DNA of 24,515 nucleotides from positions 1 to 24,515 of the forward strand of contig JAEZAW010000025.1 of assembly GCA_023430315.1 (NCBI GenBank), read 5' to 3'. Below the pieces are notes generated by a model that saw nothing but the letters and a program-made list of their open reading frames with translations, searched no databases and was not told where the DNA came from. A program made the translations under genes and the position numbers. Position 1 is the first letter of the stretch. Every line of letters starts with the position of its first letter. Positions 14,604 to 21,239 of the stretch are shown here, in pieces. Origin of the DNA: Pseudomonadota bacterium. Its GTDB lineage: Bacteria; Pseudomonadota; Alphaproteobacteria; Rhizobiales; Hyphomicrobiaceae.

Positions 14604-15635
14604 TCAGCGCTTCAAACCGGGCGCGGCGATCTCGCCGTCGCGCGCGCGGTCATAGAGGTATGCCGATAGCGCCACGCTGACGTCGGAGCCGAAATCCAAG
14701 CGGTGCAGGCGCATCTGCCAATAACAATCGAGCAGGCGGTGCTGCATAGTCATGACGTGCGTGCTGGAAACCCGATAGGCGGGCCACTCACCGACGACCG
14801 CCCTGGCTTCCTTGGGATCGGAGAGATAGGGCAGCGGCTGAAGGCGAATGCGCTTTCCGGACTCCGCATGACACGTTGCGCACGAGAAATCGAACGGGCC
14901 CTGGCGGCGGAAGAAGAGCACTTCCCCAAGCGCGATGGCCTCCTTCTCCTTGGCGTGCTCCGCCTTGGGTGCGATCTTCATGCCGGAGGATTTGTTCGCG
15001 ATATAGGTCGCGATGGCGCCGATCTCGCGCACCGGCTGACCGCCGCCCGGATGCGGGTTCTTGCGGAACGCGGTGCTGTCGAAGCCCTGGAAGTTCTCCA
15101 TGCACCAGAGAACGCGAGTCTCGGTGTCCATGACGCGATCCACGTCCTCGAAATAGCGCGGCATCTCGGCAAATGCGCCATCGATATTGCGGATGCCTTT
15201 GCCGAGGTCGCAGGTCTCTGCCAGTGAGACGTTCCGCGGCCCCTTCTTCTCGGTCCACAGCGCCTCGCCTCGATCGGCATCGAGAAGCGCCGGATTGCTC
15301 CAGGGATCCTGCTTCATCATGCGGCGGTACTGCTCGAGCCCGCGCTCGGTCGCGGCGTCCTGTTCGGCCTGGGACATGGCCGTTGTCGCTGCCGCCGCCT
15401 TCGATGCAGAAGGGGGCGCAGCCGCGGCGGGAGGTGGCGTCGCAGCCTTGGCCGCCGCGGCCTTCTCCGCCTCGTCCATGCGCCGCATGTGATCTTCGTA
15501 GGCCTTGCGCGCCTGCTCGCGCTGGGCGGCGGTTTGCGCTTCGACCCGCGGCACGACGGCTGTGGCCATGAGCGCCAAGCTCAGACCGACGCCGGCAAGT
15601 GACACGACCGGGGTCCGCAATTGCCACCCTCGCAT
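14604..15635 (-). CDS. soxA: L-cysteine S-thiosulfotransferase subunit SoxA (single-haem type)
   Basis: 343 aa. A signal peptide ends near residue 33 (VVPRVEA). There is one haem-binding motif, CATCH (252-256), plus the catalytic Cys ligand C304 in LLDCYWQMRL. In the N-terminal cytochrome domain only isolated Cys remain (C142 in AETCDLGKG, C178 in LWCMENFQ), so the first haem of di-haem SoxA is absent, as in mono-haem SoxA proteins. An unusual Ala/Pro-rich charged linker fills about residues 37-97. Start at 15635: AGGAGG lies 6 bases upstream. It is the first gene of the sox run, behind a palindromic putative operator. Confidence 0.94.
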   Translation of the reverse strand: MRGWQLRTPVVSLAGVGLSLALMATAVVPRVEAQTAAQREQARKAYEDHMRRMDEAEKAAAAKAATPPPAAAAPPSASKAAAATTAMSQAEQDAATERGLEQYRRMMKQDPWSNPALLDADRGEALWTEKKGPRNVSLAETCDLGKGIRNIDGAFAEMPRYFEDVDRVMDTETRVLWCMENFQGFDSTAFRKNPHPGGGQPVREIGAIATYIANKSSGMKIAPKAEHAKEKEAIALGEVLFFRRQGPFDFSCATCHAESGKRIRLQPLPYLSDPKEARAVVGEWPAYRVSSTHVMTMQHRLLDCYWQMRLHRLDFGSDVSVALSAYLYDRARDGEIAAPGLKR

Positions 15636-15713
15636 ATCCTGCCTCCTTGTTTCACGCCCTGCCATCAGCCTTCTTAGCCCGGCCGCCGTCCGGCACCGGT
15701 GTGGGCTGGTATT

Positions 15714-15731
15714 CAAATATCAGGGTATTTG
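15714..15731 (-). promoter_or_regulatory. Palindromic putative operator in the sox promoter region
   Basis: CAAATA-N6-TATTTG is a perfect inverted repeat in an AT-rich patch of a GC-rich region, about 80 bases before the soxA start. On the minus strand a TTGGCA-like -35 (15735-15730) overlaps its edge, which would place the palindrome between -35 and -10. Sox operons in related bacteria are commonly repressed by ArsR-family SoxR/BigR-type sensors that bind AT-rich palindromes; the regulator is not in the window. Role inferred. Confidence 0.4.
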
Positions 15732-15768
15732 CCAAGCGCAACCGGATAGCTTGGTGCCATTCCAATGT

Positions 15769-15957
15769 TCAGTCCTGCGCGCTGCCCCTCGATCGGCTGC
15801 GCTCGTAAGCGCGCGCGCCCCGCACGATGAGCGTGACGAGACCGCCGAGGCCGATGGTGACGAGGAACAGCGGCACGAGGATCGGCGCGAACGCCCAGAC
15901 CATGGCACCGCCGAGCAGAACTGCCGTCGCGGTCAGCCAGATCCTGAGCAGGCTCAT
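15769..15957 (-). CDS. Small two-helix membrane protein coupled to the MreB-like gene
   Basis: 62 aa. It consists of a short N-terminus, two hydrophobic helices (about residues 4-22 and 25-46) separated by a turn with Pro (FAPILVPLF), and a basic tail (RGARAYERSRSRGSAQD). The start codon overlaps the stop of the upstream MreB-like gene as ATGA (15957-15954), strong evidence for translational coupling and that this small frame is real. By topology and context it could be a membrane partner or anchor for the MreB-like filament; no family is recognised and that role is inference. Confidence 0.7.
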   Translation of the reverse strand: MSLLRIWLTATAVLLGGAMVWAFAPILVPLFLVTIGLGGLVTLIVRGARAYERSRSRGSAQD

Positions 15958-16991
15958 GCGTGCACGAGAAGCTGCTCGCGCTCGCCGAGCGTAGCGAGGA
16001 TGACCGCTGTGCCGCCGACAACGCATTGCATGGGGTTGGGCGCCACCTCGAAGGGAATGCCGAGCAGACGCGTGAGCTCCGTATCGAGGCCGTGCAGCAG
16101 CGCGCCGCCGCCGGTCATCATCACGCCGCGCCGCCCGATCTCCGCCCGCACATCGTCCGAGAGATCCTCGAGTGCGCGGCGAACGAGCTCCGCCATATTC
16201 GCGATCGGCCCCTCGAGCGCGGTGCCGACGTCATGAGGTCTCAGCACGATCGACTTCATGCGGCGGCGGACGACGTCACGTCCCTTGATATGCGCCTCCG
16301 CGACGCGGCCGTTCGCCCGCGCGCCGGCAGCACCTGCTTCGATCTTGATACGCTCCGCACTGGCGAGGCTGATGGAGAGCTGGTGGGCGCGCCGCACGTA
16401 GCGGCGAATGGCCTCGTCGAAGGCATTGCCGGCAATCTTCAGCGACGCCGTATGGACGATCTCGCCCTTCGACAGCACGGCGATGTCGCTGGTGCCGCCG
16501 CCGATGTCGAGGATCATCGTCGCCTCTTCCTTGTCGATCTCGATACCGGCGCCGATCGCGGCAGCGACCGGCTCCTCGACGAGATAGACGCGGCGCGCGC
16601 CGGCTGCCCGAGCCGTCTCGTACACGGCACGGCGCTCGACCGGCGTTGCCGCCGCCGGCACGCAGATGAGAATGCGCGGACGCCGGAAGCCGAAACTCGA
16701 CTTCGCGCGCGTGATGAATGTGCGCAGCATCTCCTCGGTCGCGACGAAGTCCGCGATGACGCCGTCACGGAGAGGATGCACGAGCTCGATCGGTTCGGGG
16801 CTGCGCTCCTTGAGCGTGAGCGCTGCCTCGCCGACGGCAATCACGTGGCGGGGATTGTCTCTCGCGCGGACAGCGACGACGGACGGCTCGTCGATGATGA
16901 TGCCGCGACCGGCCACGTGGACCAGCGTGTTGGCCGTCCCGAGATCGATCGCGATGTCATCGGAGAAAACGCCGCCGACATTCTTCCGCAT
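15954..16991 (-). CDS. MreB-like rod shape-determining protein (divergent paralog)
   Basis: 345 aa, MreB size. Actin-fold motifs: phosphate-1 DLGTANTLVHVAGRGI from residue 16, connect-1 region VPAAATPVERRAVYE, VEEPVAAAIGAGI, phosphate-2 LDIGGGTSDIAVLSKG (161-176), and adenosine motif MTGGGALLHGLD near 290. MreB forms membrane-bound filaments that guide wall synthesis. Several positions differ from canonical alphaproteobacterial MreB, for example VRARDNPRHVIAVGEAA and an Arg-rich ARANGRVAEAHIKGRDVVRR loop. mreC and mreD do not follow; a 62-aa membrane protein does. It therefore looks like a second MreB with a specialised role. The ribosome binding site before 16991 is weak. Confidence 0.88.
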   Translation of the reverse strand: MRKNVGGVFSDDIAIDLGTANTLVHVAGRGIIIDEPSVVAVRARDNPRHVIAVGEAALTLKERSPEPIELVHPLRDGVIADFVATEEMLRTFITRAKSSFGFRRPRILICVPAAATPVERRAVYETARAAGARRVYLVEEPVAAAIGAGIEIDKEEATMILDIGGGTSDIAVLSKGEIVHTASLKIAGNAFDEAIRRYVRRAHQLSISLASAERIKIEAGAAGARANGRVAEAHIKGRDVVRRRMKSIVLRPHDVGTALEGPIANMAELVRRALEDLSDDVRAEIGRRGVMMTGGGALLHGLDTELTRLLGIPFEVAPNPMQCVVGGTAVILATLGEREQLLVHA

Positions 16992-17150
16992 GACGCTGCC
17001 AGAGTGCCCTCAAACATCCCACGCGCGGGTCCGCTACCCATGCGTTCGACTGTTGAACACGATAAACGAGCTGATGCAGAAATCCAACACGTGTCGGCAA
17101 AAATACAGAAGTTGCAGCGGCTTCGCCCGCCTTCGGCCTAAGGCTGCAGA

Positions 17151-17178
17151 TCCTCTCCCTGCCTACGCAGGGAGAGGA
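17151..17178 (-). terminator. 12-bp perfect hairpin after leuA
   Basis: The arms 17151-17162 and 17167-17178 pair perfectly around a 4-base loop, 8 bases after the leuA stop. No T-run follows at once on the minus strand; a weaker GCCTT/AAGGC stem and a TATTTTTG tract occur about 40-60 bases further on. It may be a terminator, an mRNA 3'-end stabiliser or one of the CTCTCCCTGC-type palindromes common between alphaproteobacterial genes. Confidence 0.5.
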
Positions 17179-17186
17179 ATAGCTTC

Positions 17187-18776
17187 TCAGCTCACCATCA
17201 TCTGCGCGGCAGGCCCGCGCTGCCGCTTCATCATGAGCTTGTTCAGGGCCGCGACATAGGCGCGGGCCGAAGCGACCATCGTGTCGGTGTCCGAGCCGCG
17301 CCCCGTCACCTGCCGGCCGTCCTCCTCGAGACGCACCATGACCTCCGCCTGGGCATCCGTGCCCTCAGTGACGGCCATGACCTGATAGAGCGGGAGACGC
17401 GCCTCGTGCGGCACGATTGCCTTGATCGCCTTGAACGTGGCGTCCACTGGGCCATCGCCGGTCGCCTCACGCGTGACGTTCTTGCCGTCGACCTCGAGCG
17501 TGATCTCGGCCTTCTGCGGCCCGCCAGTGCCCGCAACCACGGAAAGCGCGATGACCTTGATCCGGTTGGTCTGGGTCGCGACTTCCTGATCGACCAGCGC
17601 CTCGATGTCCTCGTCGAACACGAGCTTCTTCTTGTCGGCGAGGTCCTTGAAGCGGCGGAACGCATCCTGGAAGGCGTTGTCGCCGAGCTCATAGCCGAGC
17701 TGCTTCAGCTTGTCCCGGAAGGCGGCGCGCCCCGAGAGTTTTCCGAGGCTCAACGTCGACTTCGAGAGGCCGACGCTCTCCGGTGTCATGATCTCGTAAG
17801 TCTCAGTGTTCTTCAGCATACCGTCCTGATGGATGCCGCTCTCGTGCGCTAAAGCATTCCGCCCGACAATGGCCTTGTTGTACTGCACCGGGAAGGCCGA
17901 GACGGCAGCGACGAGCTTCGAGACGCGGGTGAAGTGCGTCGCGTCGACGCCGGTCCAATAAGGCAGGACGTCATTGCGCACCTGCATGGCCATGACGATC
18001 TCCTCGAGCGCGGCGTTGCCCGCGCGCTCGCCGAGGCCGTTGATCGTGCACTCGATCTGCCGCGCACCGGCGCGCACACCCGCGAGCGAGTTTGCGACCG
18101 CCATGCCGAGGTCGTTGTGGCAGTGCGTCGACCACACGACCTTGTCGCCGCCGGGCACCGTCTCGCGCAGCATCTTGATGAGCGCGTAGTACTCCTCCGG
18201 CACCGAGTAGCCGACGGTATCGGGGATGTTGATCGTCGTCGCGCCCTGCTTGATGGCGATCTCGCAGCAGCGGAGCAGCACGTCGCGCTCGGTGCGCGTC
18301 GCGTCCTCGGCACTCCACTCGACATTGTCGGTGTACTGGCGCGCGCGGGCGACGCTGGCGCCGACGGCCGCGATCACCTGCTCGGCGTCCATCTGAAGCT
18401 TCCACTTGCGGTGGACGGGGCTCGTCGAGATGAACGTGTGGATGCGCGGCCTCGCGGCGAATTTCACGGCCTCGCCGGCACGGTCGATATCGGCAAAGCT
18501 CGAACGCGAGAGACCGCAGACGACCGAGTTCTTCACGATCTTGGCGATCTCGCAGACGGCCTCGAAGTCGCCGTTCGAGGAGATCGGAAAGCCCGCTTCG
18601 ATGATGTCGACGCCCATCTCGTCGAGAACCTCGGCGACGCGCAGCTTGTCCTCGAGCGTCATGGCGGCGCCGGGCGACTGCTCGCCGTCGCGGAGCGTGG
18701 TGTCGAAGATGAGAACGCGGTCGGCTTCGCTGCGGGGAGGCTTCGCGGGGGACGCCTTATCGGCTGCGTCGTTCAT
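17187..18776 (-). CDS. leuA: 2-isopropylmalate synthase
   Basis: 529 aa. It condenses acetyl-CoA with 2-ketoisovalerate, the first committed step of leucine synthesis. The catalytic barrel starts at residue 22: FDTTLRDGEQSPGAAMTLED, then EAGFPISSNGDFEAV, PDTVGYSVPEEY, metal-binding STHCHNDLGMAVANS (H218, H220), NGLGERAGNAALEE and HESGIHQDGML. The C-terminal LeuA regulatory domain (about 390-510) mediates leucine feedback, with VDGKNVTREATGDGPVDATF. AAGGA lies 8 bases before the ATG. The gene has a roughly 290-base leader with a Leu-rich peptide frame and alternative hairpins (see separate entries), so leucine-responsive expression is likely. It is divergent from pal. Confidence 0.97.
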   Translation of the reverse strand: MNDAADKASPAKPPRSEADRVLIFDTTLRDGEQSPGAAMTLEDKLRVAEVLDEMGVDIIEAGFPISSNGDFEAVCEIAKIVKNSVVCGLSRSSFADIDRAGEAVKFAARPRIHTFISTSPVHRKWKLQMDAEQVIAAVGASVARARQYTDNVEWSAEDATRTERDVLLRCCEIAIKQGATTINIPDTVGYSVPEEYYALIKMLRETVPGGDKVVWSTHCHNDLGMAVANSLAGVRAGARQIECTINGLGERAGNAALEEIVMAMQVRNDVLPYWTGVDATHFTRVSKLVAAVSAFPVQYNKAIVGRNALAHESGIHQDGMLKNTETYEIMTPESVGLSKSTLSLGKLSGRAAFRDKLKQLGYELGDNAFQDAFRRFKDLADKKKLVFDEDIEALVDQEVATQTNRIKVIALSVVAGTGGPQKAEITLEVDGKNVTREATGDGPVDATFKAIKAIVPHEARLPLYQVMAVTEGTDAQAEVMVRLEEDGRQVTGRGSDTDTMVASARAYVAALNKLMMKRQRGPAAQMMVS

Positions 18777-18800
18777 AGCAATGGTCCTTGGCTCGGGGCC

Positions 18801-18898
18801 GGCGCTCTCTATGGCGCGGCAATTCTGCTCTGGTGTGACTGAATTCGGTTCCCCTGAGCGCCGTCCCGGAGCGAACCGAGACCTCTAAGGCTCAGGGG
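18801..18898 (-). promoter_or_regulatory. Predicted attenuator-like alternative hairpins in the leuA leader
   Basis: In minus-strand order there are six segments. A is CCCCTGAGC (18898-18890, includes the leader-peptide stop). B is GTCTCGGTTC (18882-18873). C is CCGGGAC (18869-18863). D is GGCGCTCAGGGG (18862-18851). E is GAACCGA (18851-18845). F is GAGCGCC (18807-18801). A pairs perfectly with the end of D (9 bp) with B:C nested inside. B can instead pair with E (7 bp), and D's GGCGCTC with F (7 bp), 11 bases before the leuA ribosome binding site. These pairings exclude each other. No terminator T-run is seen, so control of translation start is as likely as transcript termination. Confidence 0.5.
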
Positions 18899-19002
18899 CT
18901 GGTAAGGAGCAGAATGGACCCAAGCAGGCGCGCAGCAGGCTGCGGGGCGCCGTCCCGCGTGGGGATCGCCTCCTCAATCCAGCTCTGGCCAATACCTGCC
19001 AT
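18892..19002 (-). CDS. Putative leucine-rich leader peptide of leuA
   Basis: A 36-aa frame starting ATG at 19002 and ending LLGSILLLTSP then TGA, i.e. five Leu and one Ile within eight codons (CTG CTT GGG TCC ATT CTG CTC CTT). The stop codon lies in the 5' arm of a 9-bp stem. This is the arrangement expected of a ribosome-stalling leader in front of a leucine biosynthesis gene. The ribosome binding site at 19002 is weak; a strong GAGGAGG lies inside the frame with no standard start codon at the right distance, so the true start is uncertain. Confidence 0.45.
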   Translation of the reverse strand: MAGIGQSWIEEAIPTRDGAPQPAARLLGSILLLTSP

Positions 19003-19073
19003 TGTCGCGAATCTCTCGCCGGTCACGTGACTGCCGGACGGTCGAACAGGCCCAAAGCGGGCAGCACCGAGGC

Positions 19074-19103
19074 ATATAAGCCGCAAGCGGAAGCCGATTG
19101 CAA
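19074..19103 (-). promoter_or_regulatory. Candidate sigma-70 promoter of the leuA transcript
   Basis: On the minus strand: TTGCAA (19103-19098), 18 bases, TTATAT (19079-19074). It would give a start near 19066 and a leader of about 290 bases that includes the Leu-rich peptide. The motif is a reasonable match for a GC-rich alphaproteobacterium; no other evidence. Confidence 0.35.
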
Positions 19104-19390
19104 GCCGAAATGGCGATCGTATTTCGCCGCGAAACATGGAAGAGCGTGAAACTGCGGCAAGAAAGCTGGGGGTTAACGCTGTGTTCGCCACTTTGCACTA
19201 GCGCATAGCGGCGGATCGCCGAATGGTCATATTTCCGCTCGCCGGCTCAACTATGAGAGCTAGTGATTGCGTCAGCCGTGATAGTTGGGGCTGCCTGCGC
19301 GGGGCATCGGGTACATCAGTAAACAGCAATGCGGTGCCGGTGCCAGCGCGGATGCGCGAGCCGAAGAAACAGGAACGAGGACTGAGACAT

Positions 19391-19930
19391 ATGTCCGTAA
19401 TTCAAACGGGATCGGTGCGCGTCGTTCGCCTCATGATCGCGATGTCGCTTGCCGTCTTGGTGGCTGCCTGCTCGCAGAACCCACGGCCCGAGGACGTCGG
19501 GCTCGCTCCCTATGGCAAGGGCGGTCCGGCGACGCCCGGCTCGGCGCGCGATTTCAGCCAGAATGTAGGCGACATCGTCTATTTCTCTACGGACAGCACC
19601 GACATCTCGCCCGAAGCCCAGCAGACGCTCACGCAGCAGGCGCGCTGGCTGCAGCAGTATTCGCAATACACGATCACCATCGAGGGCCATGCCGACGAGC
19701 GCGGCACACGTGAATACAACATCGCCCTCGGCGCCCGGCGCGCCCAGGCGGTCCGCGATTTCCTCGCCCGCAGCGGCGTCAGCGCGGCGCGTATCCGTAC
19801 GATCTCCTACGGTAAGGAGCGGCCGGTTGCCGTCTGCAACGACATCTCCTGCTGGTCGCAGAATCGCCGTGCCCAGACCGTGCTCAACAACCGCGGCGTA
19901 GCGAGCAATACGCGCCCGCCGGGCACCTGA
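19391..19930 (+). CDS. pal: Peptidoglycan-associated lipoprotein Pal
   Basis: 179 aa. A lipoprotein signal with lipobox LVAAC places the lipidated Cys at residue 27. The OmpA-like peptidoglycan-binding domain spans about residues 60-165: VYFSTDSTDISPEA, TITIEGHADERGTREYNIAL (Asp and Arg that hold diaminopimelate), GARRAQAVRDFLARSGV and CWSQNRRAQTVL. C-N-D-I-S-C near residues 150-155 probably forms a disulfide. Pal tethers the outer membrane to the wall and works with TolQRAB in outer-membrane constriction at division. Start at 19391: GAGGA is about 10 bases upstream. Usually tolB lies directly upstream; here leuA does, divergently. Confidence 0.95.
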   Translation: MSVIQTGSVRVVRLMIAMSLAVLVAACSQNPRPEDVGLAPYGKGGPATPGSARDFSQNVGDIVYFSTDSTDISPEAQQTLTQQARWLQQYSQYTITIEGHADERGTREYNIALGARRAQAVRDFLARSGVSAARIRTISYGKERPVAVCNDISCWSQNRRAQTVLNNRGVASNTRPPGT

Positions 19931-19988
19931 GCGTGGCAGTCCGCGGTGCCCCCAGGGACGCCCGAAGGCCGCTGAGTGCGGCTTCCCG

Positions 19989-20023
19989 GTGACGACCGTT
20001 ACCGATCGGCAACGGTTCGTCAC
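19989..20023. repeat. Long imperfect palindrome between pal and the Pal-like gene
   Basis: GTGACGACCGTT and AACGGTTCGTCAC pair over 12 bases with one bulged T, with a self-complementary CCGATCGG centre. It lies 58 bases after the pal stop and has no T-run. It could act as a pal 3'-end stem or as a protein-binding palindrome. Confidence 0.55.
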
Positions 20024-20100
20024 TGATCGCGCCTAAGCCACCGCCACCATTCTCGATCTCCCCAAAACGGCCCTATTGTTTCGATCATTGCTTTGGCGAG

Positions 20101-21120
20101 ATGACTGCGGGGTCATATCAAGCCATGGAACTGAGCGACGTACTGCGCGCGCCGGCTGAACGCCGGATGTCCGCGAAGGGCGTAGGCACCACCAAGCAGG
20201 CACGCCGCCCGATCCGGGTGGTCGCCGCGTGGGTTGCCGCGCTATCGATCGTGGCTGCGCTGCCGTTGCTGCCGCCCGGCAAGGTGGCCGCTCAGCAAGG
20301 CGCCACGCCCCAGCGCCCGGGCATCACTCAGTTGACCGCGCCCGAACCGGACACCGACACTACCCGACGCGAGGCTGCCGACGAGCGCGTCGCTGCATTC
20401 CTCATTGCGGAAGCGCGCGAGGAACTCGAGCTCGGCGAGCTGCGCAGTGCCCGCAAGCGCCTCGAGATCCTGGTGACGCGCTATGCCTCGACGTCCGTTG
20501 CAGCGCGCGCGCGCCGCCTGCTCGAACAGCTCGCCATGATCGATGGCTATCCCATCCCACCCATGCCGAAGGCCGCCGTCACGCCGATCGAGGCCCAGCG
20601 GGCGTCCCAGCCGGCGAGCGGAACGCTCACCGCGCGCCCGCCCGGCACGAGCCTCCTCGAAGCGGATTTCAGCGCCAGCGGCGGCGACCGGCTCTTCTTT
20701 GCCGAAGGCAGCGACGAAGTCGGCGGACGGGGCCTGCGCATTCTTCGCGAGAAGGCTGAGTGGCTCCAGCGGCACGCCAAGGTTTTCGTGCGCATCGAAG
20801 GTCATGCTGACGACCTCGGCGGCGACGACATCAACAGTGCGCTCGCCCTTCGACGGGCCGAGACCGTGCGCGACGCGCTGGTCGACGCTGGCGTCCCGGC
20901 AACGCGTATGCACATCGCTGCCTTCGGACGCGAGAACCGCATATCGCCCTGCTCGATGCCGAGCTGTGCCGCTCAGAACCGCCGCGCCATCCTCGTGCTG
21001 ACGGACGCCCGCGGCACCCGTCTCTCGGCCGCGCAGAAGCCGATCGCTGCCGAGACTGCAAGCACGCCAGCACAACAGGCGCCAAGCCGTACGGGTCCAG
21101 TTCTGCGCAAAGACAGGTAG
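20101..21120 (+). CDS. OmpA/Pal-like domain protein with N-terminal helical-repeat segment
   Basis: 339 aa. A hydrophobic export segment at about 40-62 ends in KVAAQ; no lipobox is seen, so it is probably a soluble periplasmic or anchored protein. The signal would fit better with a start at 20167 (MSAKGVG). Residues about 94-150 (VAAFLIAEAREELELGELRS, then a VTRYASTSVAARARRLLEQL stretch) resemble a TPR-type helical pair. Residues about 195-305 form an OmpA-like domain: FFAEGSDEVGGRGLRIL, RIEGHADDLGGDDINSALAL and CSMPSCAAQNRRAILVL. The C-x4-C-x2-QNRRA end is shared with Pal next door, pointing to descent from a pal duplication. It lies between pal and cpoB, suggesting a Tol-Pal-related wall-binding role. 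Confidence 0.85.
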   Translation: MTAGSYQAMELSDVLRAPAERRMSAKGVGTTKQARRPIRVVAAWVAALSIVAALPLLPPGKVAAQQGATPQRPGITQLTAPEPDTDTTRREAADERVAAFLIAEAREELELGELRSARKRLEILVTRYASTSVAARARRLLEQLAMIDGYPIPPMPKAAVTPIEAQRASQPASGTLTARPPGTSLLEADFSASGGDRLFFAEGSDEVGGRGLRILREKAEWLQRHAKVFVRIEGHADDLGGDDINSALALRRAETVRDALVDAGVPATRMHIAAFGRENRISPCSMPSCAAQNRRAILVLTDARGTRLSAAQKPIAAETASTPAQQAPSRTGPVLRKDR

Positions 21121-21239
21121 GCGCGAGCGCTATAAGGTGCATAAGAACATGCGCGCGGTTCTGGCCCTGAAAAGGCCCTGCGCGCTCTCTAAACAGGCAT
21201 TGACTAAAAAGGGATCGGCGTGAGCGCCGAGCGTTTCTC

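Noticed and set aside
15636..15768. Search for soxY or soxZ between soxA and the small membrane protein
   Set aside because: The interval is 133 bases and holds no coding frame; SoxY's conserved GGCGG tail is not seen there or beside the cluster.
15960..17141. A 393-codon plus-strand open frame
   Set aside because: Antisense to the MreB-like gene; no motif, and the minus strand carries clear actin-fold signatures.
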